Positions 37,201 to 49,331 of a stretch of DNA of 64,000 nucleotides are shown here, in pieces. A model generated the notes under the pieces. It was given only the letters and a program-made list of their open reading frames with translations, had not been told where the DNA came from and searched no databases. Source of the stretch: Clitoria ternatea (Eukaryota > Streptophyta > Magnoliopsida > Fabales > Fabaceae); assembly GCA_037962975.1 (NCBI GenBank), contig CM075672.1, forward strand, positions 130,744,001 through 130,808,000, read 5' to 3'. Positions within the stretch are counted from its first letter, which is position 1. Every line of letters begins with the position of its first letter. A program made the translations under genes and the position numbers.

Positions 37201-40200
37201 AAAATACATTGATTATTGAAAATTTCCCCTTCCCCCCTAAAATATTTTAGTTTCCCCCTTTCTTCCACATAAACCTTTTTTCTTTTTTTTTCATGTTTAA
37301 AACCTTCTTCTTGTCTTCTTCCTCTTTTCCTTATGTCATTGCTTCTTCTACTACTCGTATCACTCCTTCGGGTCCTCCTTGCTTCATACTTACAAAGAGG
37401 AAAGCTCCTCCAGAGGTAAACCACTTTAACCATTTTAAATCTCTTTTGCCTTAACCTTTCTTATTTTCTTTAATGTTTCTCGTGGCCTCTGATTTTGGTA
37501 GCTCTTTTTAATTTATGTTAGGCATAAGTTCTTTTTTTCATTTTATGTAGAGGGAGACTCATGGCTTTTTAGGATTTCTTCTAGTGCCAAACCAAACCTT
37601 GTTGTTTCCTTAAACTATGTTGCCCTGTTTTACGTATTCTAGGATTCTATCTTACTCTGTCATTATATATTAAAATATTGAAGAGTTAAAGAACTACAAA
37701 CCATAGTCACTAAAAATTAAGAAAAATTGAAAGAACAACTCGAATGCTTTAAATGAGGTTAACAGTGCAAGTTGATCCTTTACATTCAAAAATTGAAAGA
37801 ACATTGTTTAGTTAAGTGTCGAAATGGAATATAAGTTTATAGCCAAAAATCCCGTGAATAAATCATGCATACTTGATAATCATTTTCTTTTACACTCAAT
37901 TGCACGTGAATGAATCTTGACAAAATTTATTAGATAGGGATAACAAGTCATGCTTATTCTACTAATTTTAAATTAATCATTCCATGAATGAATCACCGTC
38001 AATTATTCATGTAATATGGAATTGTGAAGGAATACATTAATATGGAATAGGCCTCTCTATTCACCGCCTCTCTGCATATACATGTAATATGGCATATGCA
38101 AAGGAAGTTTAATCTCATCAGGGTGTATATTTATACTCTACATTTTAGTGACATGATATACTATATATTTTAGTAGAAAAGAAAAGAAAAAGCATTTCAG
38201 ACTATATTTATATATTATTCTGCTAGTATATGTCCATCTGATGTTTGATTAACTCTTGAAATCTCCAACAATTAAAACCAATAATAATATGATAACCAAC
38301 CTGATGCTTTGTTACTACCAAAGTTTCCTTGAGAAAAAATGGTTGGGGGCGTGCAGAATAGATGATCAAGCAGTAGAGGAATAGAGCCATAAAGAAAATG
38401 CCTGCGATCTTGTTCATATTTACTACATAACCAATTCTTTATTTTCATGTACAGGGCTTTAAATTTGGATTAATTTACCCTTCTCAGATTTTGAGCTTTT
38501 CATCTAAAGGTTTTTAATCTTGTGCTCATGTATTTGTGTTTATATTTCTATTTATCTAAATAAAGAAAAACATGTGCAATATCAAACAAAGGATATAGCT
38601 TGGATTTCCCATTTGAAATTTGGACTCAAAGGCCAACTACTGAGGTCAGTTTATTATTCTTGTGTTAGTAGACCACATGTGTTAAGTTCTTGAGTTTCAT
38701 TCAAAAGGACTATATTTCTATTCTTTAATGTTAGTTAATTTGTACATGACTATTTATAGGTTTGGAATAGGCATTGTCACTGGTTGAAAAATGTAGAATA
38801 TGATTAAGTTTGTTTCTTCATAAGCAAAACTATATTCAAAACATTCTAAAAAAAATTGTTATATCGTGTGATTTATTTAAACACAAGTGAATATATATTT
38901 GCACCCATAAATTATAAGTTTAACATTTAAATGTAAATTTTTTATGTTTCTCTTTAATCAAAGTTAGAATTCTAATTAATAAAGCTTTGGATTCTATTTA
39001 CAAGTCATAATTATTTAATTCAAAAAGATTAAGAAAATTAATTAATTTAATTGATTAAAATAAATATAATTTTTAAAACTACTATTGTCTTTATTTTTGT
39101 CTTGTAAAAGAATCAAACACTACTTCTATTTTGAATCTTAAAAACAGAATCATAAAGTAATGCATTTGCATTTAAGTTTTCTGTGTTTTGTATTTTTAAT
39201 TGCTTCTTTAAAAAAGCAAATAGGGAGAGGGTTGATAAGAATAAAGCAAATTAGAGGAGTTTGTGTTTAAATAATAATACGTGTAATGTGTAATAACAAC
39301 ATAAAATAAGGTCCTTTCATAATCAAATACCTATCATTACATAATGTATTATAGTGAAAAGTCTAGTGAAATATAGTCCTGTATTATAGTGAAAAGTCTA
39401 GAGCAAATGAGAGGAGTTGTTGATGCAGTATAGCCATTTACTTGAATTACATTGTTCAGAACTTAATAGATGACATGGCTTAAGTCAAAACTGTAATGTG
39501 GAAGTGAACAAGAGAATTTCTTGAAAATATAGTCCTGCTATTTGATGAAAAGTTATTGTTCATATGTAAAGGTAAAATAGTTCGTTTCAAGGAGGAAGAT
39601 CTCTGCATCTGAATGTTTTACCTCAAGGAGACAAAAGAAGACAAAAGAAGTCTTGAAGTCTGGAGTTTCACCTAAAGGAGAAAGATCTCTGCATCTGAAT
39701 GTTTTACCAGACCTTGACCAGAAAAGTCTTATATCTCATATCTTAAAGTCTGTGAAAACACCAGATCCTGTTCTCACATATGCTTCAAGCTTCTAGACCT
39801 TGCAAAAGCATCTAAATATTTGTGCCTTAATTTGTCTCAGCATCAACACCTATGGATCACTAGACACAATCCTCTAAAAGGTACTTCCTATACGAGTCTG
39901 GTCCAAAGAACTTCTATGGTAAAAAAAACATCCATTTTTCACCAACTCTTCAAATGGTTAGAATTCCTCTAATAAAGGAATTTCCCTTTTTGGTGAAAAT
40001 GTACCACCACTCTTTGCCTGTATCTGCACAAATCTCAAATGCTCTTTATCCCATAAAAATGTGCAGAACGTCTCTCTGACCAAGTAGGCTCATATTCGTT
40101 GAAGAAAAATCACTTTTAGTATAGATAAAGCAATCTTCAAATGGTTATCCAACAGATCTATCTCTCCTAAGTTGAACAAGTATTTAATGTTGCAAATCTT

Positions 40201-41531
40201 TTCTTCAAAAATATGTAGAGAAAGAGTGAAAAGAAAAATGAGCAAAAGAAAAATGAAGAAAAGAATTGAGAGAAAATAGAGAGATTATAAAAAGCATGAG
40301 AGAAAAGAAAGAGTAAAAAGAAAGAAAGGTCAAAAAAAGGAAAAGAGAAAAGAAAACTGGCATATGTTACAAGAAGAAATCAGAAAATGCCATTAGAGAG
40401 AAAGAAAAGCTTCCTATGAGGTTATATATTTCATATGTTTAGAAATCACAACAACCAAGTCAGAGACATGAAATTGATTCATCTCCAATGCAAAATCATT
40501 GTCTCTGACTTAGCATTAAAAACTTAGTATGCACTTTAATCCAGATTTTCTATTACTAAGTTTTTATAAATATACAAGTCTCTCTTCATTTGTAAAAGTC
40601 TATTAATCGGACTTATCACTTAGCTCAGCTAATTCAAAAGGCTTGTCATTTGTGATGTTCAAATTCTTCCAATTTATCATAAGTACAAGTTTGGTAGACA
40701 TGTTGGGAAACACTGTTGGCCTGGAAAGGCTTTAGAAATAATACTCTGGGTTTGAGCCAGAAGTGGCTCATGAAAGAATACTTGGGATTGCCCTAGGAGT
40801 TGGTGCCAACAAAAGAATGCTTTGGGCCAGGAGTGGCGGGATTCAAGAATACTCTGCGGCAGGAGTGGCCAGTGTCAAGAATACTTAGAGGTATGGGAAG
40901 CAGCTAAGCCAGAAATGGCTGGATTCAATAATACTCTGAACATCACATGTAAATGGAAATTTATATAGTGGAAAATCCTTCAAGTTAAAGGTACTAGATG
41001 TAGTCTCCACATTGGAGGTAAACCCGTATAAATTGATCGTGTGTTGTTACTCTTTCTTTACTCTTTATTATCAAAAGTCTAGTGCACTCATGTTAATATT
41101 TTATGATAATAAAAGTCTGGTAAAATAGCGCTTTTCAATTAAATAATCATGGTCTGCATCTCACAAAAATCTGGTCCACTGTGCTTAACGCTCTAACGAT
41201 TAAATATCACTTTTTGGTTTGAAAAAGTGAACAAACTTATTCAAACCCCCTTTCTAAGTCTGTTCTCCGAACCATCAAAGAAATTAATTATGTTTGGAGT
41301 GTAATTTTATTTGAACTTTTGAGGTGTGCATTCTTACCAATTGACATGATTTCGTTTATTATTGACCGAACCCCAATGACATATGTGAAATTTGTCCCTT
41401 ATGAGTACACTAATTTTATATTATTTGTTTTTACCAATTGACATGAGATTCCACTAACATAACTAGTTAAATCTTCTTTACCTTAACAAACATTGTCTTC
41501 AATAGACAAGTCTTGGATTAGCATGCCTTGA
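37201..41531 (+). other. Non-coding left part of the CACTA element
   Basis: About 4.3 kb of AT-rich sequence before the transposase with no frame I can assign. It includes a doubled GTATTATAGTGAAAAGTCTAG (about 39345-39410), a doubled AGATCTCTGCATCTGAATG (about 39597 and 39687), an A/G-rich run at 40200-40400, and a palindromic word cluster at 40740-40935. Parts of 39400-41300 resemble a copia-type LTR in texture but without provable ends. Confidence 0.5.
40740..40935 (+). repeat. GCCAGGAGTGGC word cluster with AAGAATACT
   Basis: Imperfect palindromes GCCAGAAGTGGC, GCCAGGAGTGGC, GGCAGGAGTGGCC and GCCAGAAATGGC alternate with AAGAATACT(C)T at roughly 40-60 base spacing. Confidence 0.65.
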
Positions 41532-44500
41532 AATACTCCTCAATATTTACAAGGATTGAATAAATTCTTGGATTTTTCATTTTCTAATCGAAGTGTTAAT
41601 GATAAGGTAAGATGCCCATGTCTTAAATGCAAGTTCAACAAATGGCAAACGTGGGAAGTAGCATATGACCACTTGATTGTTAAACCTTTTCCAAAAGGGT
41701 ACACAATTTGGCTTAGACATGAGAAAACAAGTATTATGCATACCACAATAGAAACACCTACAGTGCCTCAACAAAATAAAGATAGAATTATTATTAACGA
41801 TCCCATATTTGAGATGGTTAATGACGTATTTGGTCATCATCCTAACAACAATTATATAGAGGAGAACGAAGATATGTGTTCAAAAGCAAGCCATACATTT
41901 CCAGATGATATTGTTGATCTTTTAGAGTTAATGAAGGATAAAGATCAAAGTCTATATGAAGGATATGATAAATATTCAAAACTTTCATTCTTGATCAAGT
42001 TGTATCACATCAAATGTCTATGCAGAATGACTGATAAAGCAATGTCAATGATACTAGAGTTACTAGTAGATGCCTTTGAGTTTGTAAAAATTCTAAGTTT
42101 ATTCTATGAAGCCAAGAAATTAATTACTATGCTTGGCTTTCATTATACGAAAGTTGATGCTTGTCTGAATGATTGCATGATATACTCCGGGGAGGACAAA
42201 GATAGAGATACTTGTAAAAAGTGTAATACATCTAGATGGAAACTAGAAAAAAAGAGAAGGATTGGTGGTACAATTGTTAAACAATGAAGAAAGGTGCCCA
42301 TAAAAGTTTTAAGGTATTTTCCTTTAAAGCCGCGTTTGTAAAGGATGTTTATGTCTTCAAAATTAGCTGAACATATGTGGTGGCATGCATTTGAAAGTAG
42401 TGATCAAGGCATACTTAAGTATCCAAAAGATTCTGAAGCTTGGAAGAACTTAGACTTAAAGCATCCTCAATTTGCTTTTGACCCTCGAAATGTACGACTT
42501 GGTTTGGCTACTGATAGGTTCAACCCATATAGCAACTTGGGCACCAGCCATAGTATTTAGCCAGTTGTATTTATACCTTACAATCTTCCTTCTTGGATGT
42601 GTATGAAGCAAAGTTCATTCATTCTTTCTATGATCATTCTAGGTAAAAGAGCACCAGGAAATGATATTGATTTATATTTAAGGCTATTAATAGACGAGTT
42701 GAAAGAGTTATGGGAAACTGGCTTTAGAACTTTTGATTCATATAGTGGTGAAAGGTTTAATATGCACGTAGCTATACTGTGGACTATTAGTGATTTTCTG
42801 AGTCTTGGAAATTTATTTGGATGGAACATTCATATTGGGTTAGCTTGTCCTAGATACAACTTTGATACAACTCCTAATAAGGTTAATAGTAGCCACAAAT
42901 GATGTTTGATGTTTCATCGTCGTTGGTTGGATGCAAGATATAGATTTAGATTAGTACGAATACAATTTGATGAAAATGTTGAAAAAAGAAATCCACCTTT
43001 GACCGTGTCCATTGCAACTATCTTGCAACAAGTTAAAAATCTTAATGTTGTATTTGGAAAAGAGCCAGTTGTTGAAGAGCTAAAAAGAAATAAATGAGGT
43101 GGGGGTCCTAGTAAGGTAGATCCTCTACAATGGAGAAAGAAGAGTATTACTTTTGAGTTAATTTATTGGGTAGAGAACTTATTACACCATAATCTTGATG
43201 TCATGCACATTGAAAAAAATGTATGTGATAATGTGCTTTATACATTATTAAATGATACTGTAAAATCAAAGGACAATTTGGCAGCCAAGAAAGACTTACT
43301 AGCTAGGGGTATTAGACCTGATCTTTGGCCTGATCTAAATGGTAAATATCTTCTTGCTATATATACATTGACAAATACGAACAAGGTAATTTTTCTTAGA
43401 ACTTTGAAGAACATTACTCTTCCTGATGGCTACCTAAGCAACATTAGCAAATGCATTGATCTCAAAGAACATAAGATTGGAGGGGTAAAAAGTCATGATT
43501 TACATGTCTTGATGGAGCAGCTTCTATCTTTAGCAATGAGAAATACACTTCTAAGCAAGTGTATGCTGTTTTGATTGACTTATGTATTTTTTAGACAACT
43601 TTGTAGTAAAGTTTTAAAAGTTGACGAACTTGACCAACTACAAAGTAAAGTTGTCCTCACATTATGTCATATGGAAATATTATTTCCTCTTCATTTTTCA
43701 CTATCATGGTTCATTTGCTTGTGCACTTAGTTGAAAAAGCCAAGCTTAGACCTGTCCAATATCGATGGATGTATCCTATTGAGAGGTACCTAGGAAAATT
43801 AAAGTCTTATGTACGCAATTGGGCTTAACCAGAAGGTCCAATTGTTGAAGGCTACTTGGCCCACAAGGTTTTAACTTTTTGTTCTAGATATTTAGATACA
43901 ATTGAGATTTAATTCAACCAACTAGGTCATGTTGATGATGAACCTGACATTGTGCCGGCTACTATAAGCACTTTGTTTCTGCCTATTGGAAAACTAGTTG
44001 GAGGTTTTACTTACTTCACTTTATCTACAATGGAAAAGTTGCAAGCACATCATCATATTTTGACTAGTTATACACTAGTTGACCAATTTATTCAGTAAGT
44101 ACTCTAACTATATAATTTATTATTAGGGGTCTTCACTACAACAATTTAAAATATACTTTTTATAATTCCCTTAGGGAATTTAGAGACATTATACGAAGAC
44201 AATTGAGGAGAAACACACGGTCATGATCTGAGATTGACAAGAGAGTTTACATGGAAGTTGTTAAATAATTTTCACGTCGAGTATGTATATATGTATACAC
44301 CTTAACTCAAAACTTTTCACTTTAAATTTTTATAACTATTTATTATTATTTTGTATTTTAGATAAGACATGATTCAATTAGATCCTATTCAGATGATTTA
44401 AAGTTTTTAGCTATAGGTCCAATTAATTATGCAAAGTGCTATACAACATACAATATTAATGGATTGAAGTTCCGTACATTGGAGAGAGACCAAGGGCTTA

Positions 44501-46070
44501 AAACATAAAATAGTGGAGTATTTGGAACATTTGGGACAAGGAGTTATGCAAGTAGTAGTAACAACCAAATGAGGTTAGGTGGTGTTCCTTATTATGGGAA
44601 ATTGGTAGATATAATTGAGATAAACTACCATGGTCGATTCTTAGTAACTTTGTTCAAATGTATGTAGGTAACTACAACTACTCTTAGGGGGATTGTTGTT
44701 GGTGTATGCACTACGAGCTATTTAGGGTTTAGGGTTTATCGATAAAATTAATATTTTCAGTTTTTAGACTAATTTTAACGTTATTTATCCTGGAATAATA
44801 GGTCATATGAGAATTATTCCTAAAAACGTCCCTAATCAAGTATTTACATGGGGACATGTAAATACATTAAGATTAATGTGTGAATGTACTGATGATTTGA
44901 TCTCACAAATCATGGATATATGATATCAAGTCTTTACACGGGTACACATAAAGAGTAATGTTGTACTGGACAGACCCACCATGAGAACGTTGCATGGATC
45001 GTTACATAAGTGTCATAAACGATTCTCAATGTGATAATGGTATATAGTCCTTCGACCTGAAGTCACTACGATTCCTACATAAGGAGTTTATTGTTTTAAT
45101 ACAATCAAACGTTATCTATAATAAGATGACCATAAAAATTATGATTAGGCAATAGACAAATTATACTGAGGGATGTGAGTGACGTAGATGGAATTTGTCT
45201 CTCCTATGTGAGAGGAGTGATATCTATGGGCCACTTGATGGAGTGAGACTAACAAAATGTATGGCCATGCTAGGACGAATAAATATTAGATATTTATTCT
45301 GTAAAGTCTACTCTGGTATCAAGTAAAATGAATTGGGGCATACAAGGATGACGACGCCCATGCCTTGGGCCCAATTAGATATCGTGACAAAAGGAATAAA
45401 TATATAAAATAATTATCACTTATAGGTCATGTCGATGATAAATAATATTCGGACATAATGATGTATTGCTAGATACCGCTCTTATTTTATATTAATAATA
45501 AAATAGCTTATTATTAATATAACCGAATATTTTACCTATAGGGTCACACACATAGAGCAAGCCTACCAGAGGATAGTTTTATTTTAGTTGGACTGAAAAT
45601 AAAACTATTTAGGCCTAACTCGTTTTGCGTCTACAAGAGGTAAACCCTAATTAAAAATTTTAATTTTGCATAATGCCTTGAGACCTTTGTGTTTGCAATT
45701 CTTTTTGGGAATCCTTTGTGTTTCCACTGCCTGACCCTGATGGGATTCCCTTACAATTGTAACAGACGATCTAGGTTTTACATTAGTAAGTTTTGAACAT
45801 TTACACACTGGAGATAATGACGATGATGAGCCATACATCCAAGCTTCAAAAGCTCAAATGGTTTATTATGTAGAAGATGAGCTTCATAAAAACTGGCACA
45901 TACCCATGCATATAAAGTCGCGAGACTTATACAACATGAGTGAAGATAATGATATCATTTTTCATAAATGTGATCCATTTGAACATCAAAATTTGGAAAT
46001 ATTGTTTCCACATGGGGAAGAGAATATTAATTTAACAAGGTCTTATTTTAGTTGTCATTTTCTTTACTAA
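41532..46070 (+). pseudogene. CACTA TNP2-type transposase (decayed, split by a copia solo LTR)
   Basis: The first segment is a Transposase_Assoc-like domain: LNKFLDFSFSN, VRCPCLKCKFNKWQTW, PKGYTIW. It is followed by KLSFLIKLYHIKCLCRMTDKAMSM and CLNDCMIYSGEDKD, then the Transposase_21/TNP2 core: EAWKNLDLKHPQFAFDPRNVRL, LSMIILGKRAPGNDID, WTISDFLSLGNLFGWN and NLDVMHIEKNVCDNVL, a highly conserved hallmark. Near 44380-44690 the DUF4216-like tail appears (DLKFLAIGPINYAKCY, GGVPYYGKLVDIIEINYHG) and resumes after the LTR insertion at 45770-46050 (MVYYVEDELHKNWHI). Stops interrupt at 42285, 42558, 42900 and 43095, with several more after 43574. The element cannot make its own full-length transposase. 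Confidence 0.88.
44697..45755 (+). mobile_element. Copia solo LTR in the transposase, ATTGT target duplication
   Basis: It runs TGTTGGTGTATGCACTACGAGC to GGGATTCCCTTACA with ATTGT at 44692-44696 and 45756-45760. It is the same family as 11582-13190 and 17208-18470, here in plus orientation and only 1059 bp. Compared with them it lacks about 190 bp around 45622 (AACTCGTTT joins directly to TGCGTCTACAAGAGG), a segment that holds the TATA box in the other copies. Confidence 0.92.
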
Positions 46071-46165
46071 CTTTGGTTTTTTTTATTTGTAATACTTAAG
46101 TGTGTATTTTATCCTTTACTAATTTGTGTTTGTCTTGTATTAATGTTATTGTATCTTAGGATCTT

Positions 46166-47400
46166 TGAAGATGAAGAAATTTTCCACCAAGAAGACTAGT
46201 GTAGTACCAGATAGGGCTATGACTAGCACTTTAGGCAAAGTTCCAATTACTCCTAATAGTAAGAAATTTTTAAACATTTTAAATTGGTATAAATTAGCAT
46301 TATCTACATAAATTGTGAGTATTATATGTGTATTGACTTACAATAGTTTTATTGGTTCTAGGAACACTAAAGATAAAGGTAGTTTCTACCAAGAATAACA
46401 ACTCCACATCTCTGTCCAATTCTCATCCTTCACATGGATCTCAATCCCATTTTCAACCTATATGTGCACCTCAATCAAATTCTCAGTCTTCACATGGAAC
46501 TCAATCCCATTCTCAACCTATATGTGCACCTTAATCAAATTCCCAATCTTCACATGGAACTCAGTCCTATTTTTAGTTTTCACATGGATCTTAGCCTCAT
46601 TCTCAACCAACACATATTGTTGAACCAGAATTCAATTTTGATAGTGAAGAGGAAGGACTTGAAGAAAATGAAATCTGATAACTCTATGTTTGGTGAGAAC
46701 TTACAATTCTATGTTTGTTGTCATACATTACTTTTATATAATTAAATAATTATTTTTCTTATATACGTAATAATTTGATAGATAACCAAGGCACCAAGAA
46801 TACAAAGCACACTTACAATAAATGATGTTTTGTCTTTATCTCCTAATGAAAGAATTCTTGTGGAATGGAATGATGAAGACTAAGAAATTACAGATAATGG
46901 AGGATTGTTAAATAGATTCTTAGGTCACCTTGCTAGAGATTATGGTGTGTTTCCTATCATTTATACTAGTTGGAAGAAGATTCCTAAAGATTACAAGGAA
47001 AATGTACTGAATAACATTATTCAAGTAAGTGATAATTTGTTTTCCTTACACTATAAATTTCAATACTACAAAGTTGCTAACATTAAAATTTAAATATTGT
47101 TGAATGATTTGAAGCCTAGGTTTGAAGTTGAACATCCTTTTCAAATAAATTATGTCTTCAAATCACTTAACATTAAATGGAGAAAGCATCGTCAAGAATT
47201 ATGGGAGCAAAGGGATGAAGACACTTGTAATAGAGATCAATTGATTGCGATGGTCCTGGAAGGATTAAACAACGATTAATGGGCATCTTTTGTTGACTAT
47301 CATCTAGATTCTAAAACAAAGGAAAAGTTAAATTTTTATTCGTCGTTGTTTTTTTATTTACTTAAATTTACAAATTTCATCTGTCAATGATTAGGAAAAG
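46166..47400 (+). pseudogene. Second CACTA gene, Transposase_24/Ptta-like (decayed)
   Basis: A frame starting MKKFSTKKTSVVPDR near 46172 is followed by an exon-like segment with a 60-bp tandem repeat rich in Ser/Gln/His (SQSSHGTQSHSQPICAP). Next come LSLSPNERILVEWNDED, GGLLNRFLGHLARDYGVFPI and WKKIPKDYKENVLNNIIQ, and finally HPFQINYVFKSLNIKWRKHRQELWEQ. The order and content resemble the plant transposon proteins of the Transposase_24 type, encoded beside TNP2 in many CACTA elements; their role is not well known and DNA binding is an inference. Stops occur near 46532, 46574, 46880 and 47277, and introns are likely between the segments. The end is uncertain. Confidence 0.65.
46428..46600 (+). 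repeat. 60-bp coding tandem repeat
   Basis: CTTCACATGG starts at 46428, 46488 and 46548 with 60-base spacing, and a half-unit at 46578. In frame it gives a 20-residue Ser/Gln/Pro-rich repeat. Confidence 0.8.
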
Positions 47401-47599
47401 GCCCAAAAATAAAGAAAATAGAAAGAAGCAAATGATTCATTTTTCAAAGGGCTATGTATTGGCACTGGAACCTTAAACTTTCTTGAACATTTTTGATACA
47501 AAATAAGCATTCATATTCATGGAATTTAACCTAGAATCAAACCTAAACATTTAGACGTTGTGTAACATCATTTCTTGCACAAAATTAAATCGTCAAGTA

Positions 47600-48625
47600 T
47601 GTGTTGATCATGAATCATAATCAATACATATACATGCACAAAAGGACTCCATGTCTAACATCATTTCATACTTACAATTCATCAATTCCTCATTGACATG
47701 AATTTCATCACCAACACGATGGCATCCAATTACATTTGTCCAAGCATCATATAGTGCTAGATACAAAAGAATAACCAATACACATTACCAAAAGAATAAA
47801 GATATGATCCTTAAAATAATATCAATATCATTATTCATTTAAATTGCCATTTACACATCCACAAAGTCACTGATTATCAAATTTTTGGTCAAGGAATTCC
47901 TTTACAACTAATTTACCTTCTCCAAAAGCTTTAATTCAAAACATGATCTCATCCCATAACAATCTTGTATCATAATGCTAAAAAGAGACAACATAGGAGA
48001 GTGAGTTATACATTCAAAATGATGAATCCTAATACATTGTGATCATGTGTACATGTATATAAACAACATGTATGCTTTGCAATATAATCATCAATTTGTC
48101 ACTAAGCCTTCATCAAGATATCATCATAGGCATACAAGTCTCATTATTTACAACTCATAGCAAGCACATACACATACACATACACATACGCATTCACATT
48201 GCCCTTCATCATTATCATGGGCTATCACAAGTATCAATATCAAGTTTTTACATCTTTCATCAATTCACACTCTCAATAGGTTATCATTTTTCTGGGCTAT
48301 CTCCAACTCAATGCCATGTTGCTATGGCTAATGTATATGTCATAACATGAAATGCATATGTAACGGATCGAATTTGAAATAAATATTTATACACATGTAC
48401 ATAATTTATCAAATAATCACAACCACGTATAGTTGCTTTATCATTTATCCCCCTGCAAGGGTCCTTTTCACAAGATCTCGTAAGACCTCAATTATTTCAA
48501 CATGTTAAATGATCGCAACCACTCTTAGTCGTTTAAATAGTTATCCCCCTACAAGGGTCCTTTCCATAAGATCCCACAAGACCTCAATTATCCAACATGT
48601 CAAGTGAGCTGGGTGGTGACACCTA
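47600..48625 (-). mobile_element. Truncated chromovirus LTR fragment
   Basis: The complement of 47690-48600 aligns by eye with about 26850-25960 of the LTR at 21988-27208: shared text includes the complement of CCATTGTGTTGGAGTTGAA, the AAAAGAGACAACATAGGAGAGTGAG segment, and two GATCGCAACC repeat units near 48415 and 48506. Neither LTR terminus is present, so both ends are truncated. The left limit is approximate. Confidence 0.7.
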
Positions 48626-49331
48626 CCTAGTGGGTGGCGAGAAGTGGTGGTTTGGTCGGAAAATGGTGGCCAAAAAATTAACTTGTTACACAAGAATTTA
48701 AGGTGTGTGGGATTTCTAGGAATCAGAAATTAAGAAAGTTAAAAATAAATAGGGATTAATTTATAAGATAGGAATCACGAAAGATGGTCAACATGAAGTT
48801 TGTATAGCTTCTTTTTCCCTTCAATTTTATATATCATTTATGACGATCCAAGAGTGGTAGCCTAAGATATGCCTAAATTAACACGAGGTGTTCCTGAAGC
48901 TCCCAAATTAGCTAAGGTTGTACAAATAAATTCATCATTATTTCTCCTTTGAGAATTGGTTTTTATGCATGCATCAAACTTATAGGTTTCTTTGATACGG
49001 ATCCATAGAAAAAAGAATGAGGCATTTCTAGTACCGGAAGAGGGAGATACACAAATTGTTCTAGAAGCTACCAACATGGTGACGAGACAATCAAAGGCCT
49101 GTGAAGATTCTTAAAACAGTACCGATCTAGATGGATTCAGCTCTTGATGTCTTCATAGAAAATGTAGAGAATTTTGTTATAGAGATTTTGACATTAGGTT
49201 TTCTTAAATCAGAGGTTGTATGAGGAAGTTATGAATTTTTGAATGTATCATGCACAGGATAAAAATACGAATAATGGAATTTTGGAATGAATTTACTTAA
49301 CTCTTGTTTTGGGGATGACAGAGCAGGAGCT
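48626..49331 (+). mobile_element. Unassigned LTR-like fragment
   Basis: Non-coding. The phrase GATGTCTTCATAGAAAATGTAGAGAATTTTGTTA near 49147 resembles the 182-bp repeat phrase at 6473-7060, suggesting a fragment of the same LTR family. It is cut at 49332 by the Athila-type LTR. Confidence 0.4.

Larger units (their letters stand above)
37075..47400 (+). mobile_element. CACTA (En/Spm) DNA transposon, left end and body
   Basis: The left terminus reads CACTACAAAAAATAAGC at 37075, the diagnostic CACTA end, with TTA at 37072-37074 as the candidate 3-base target duplication. Subterminal repeats follow (ACGGGGATTTTT, AACGGGGGTTATG, AACGGGGGTTTTTG between 37098 and 37170). The body carries a TNP2-type transposase remnant and a second transposon gene remnant, both on the plus strand. 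I could not find the matching right end (expected TTTTTTGTAGTG); the element either continues past later insertions or is truncated. The right limit given is where recognisable CACTA coding stops. Confidence 0.8.

Noticed and set aside
39413..41300. Candidate copia solo LTR with GGAGT at both sides (39413-39417 and 41296-41300)
   Set aside because: The left edge TGTTGATGC is plausible, but the right edge reads TATGTTT instead of ...CA and no family copy supports it; the 5-base match may be chance.
44128..44150. Second CACTACAACAA terminus inside the transposase region
   Set aside because: There are no subterminal repeats or partner end nearby; it is a short AT-rich match.
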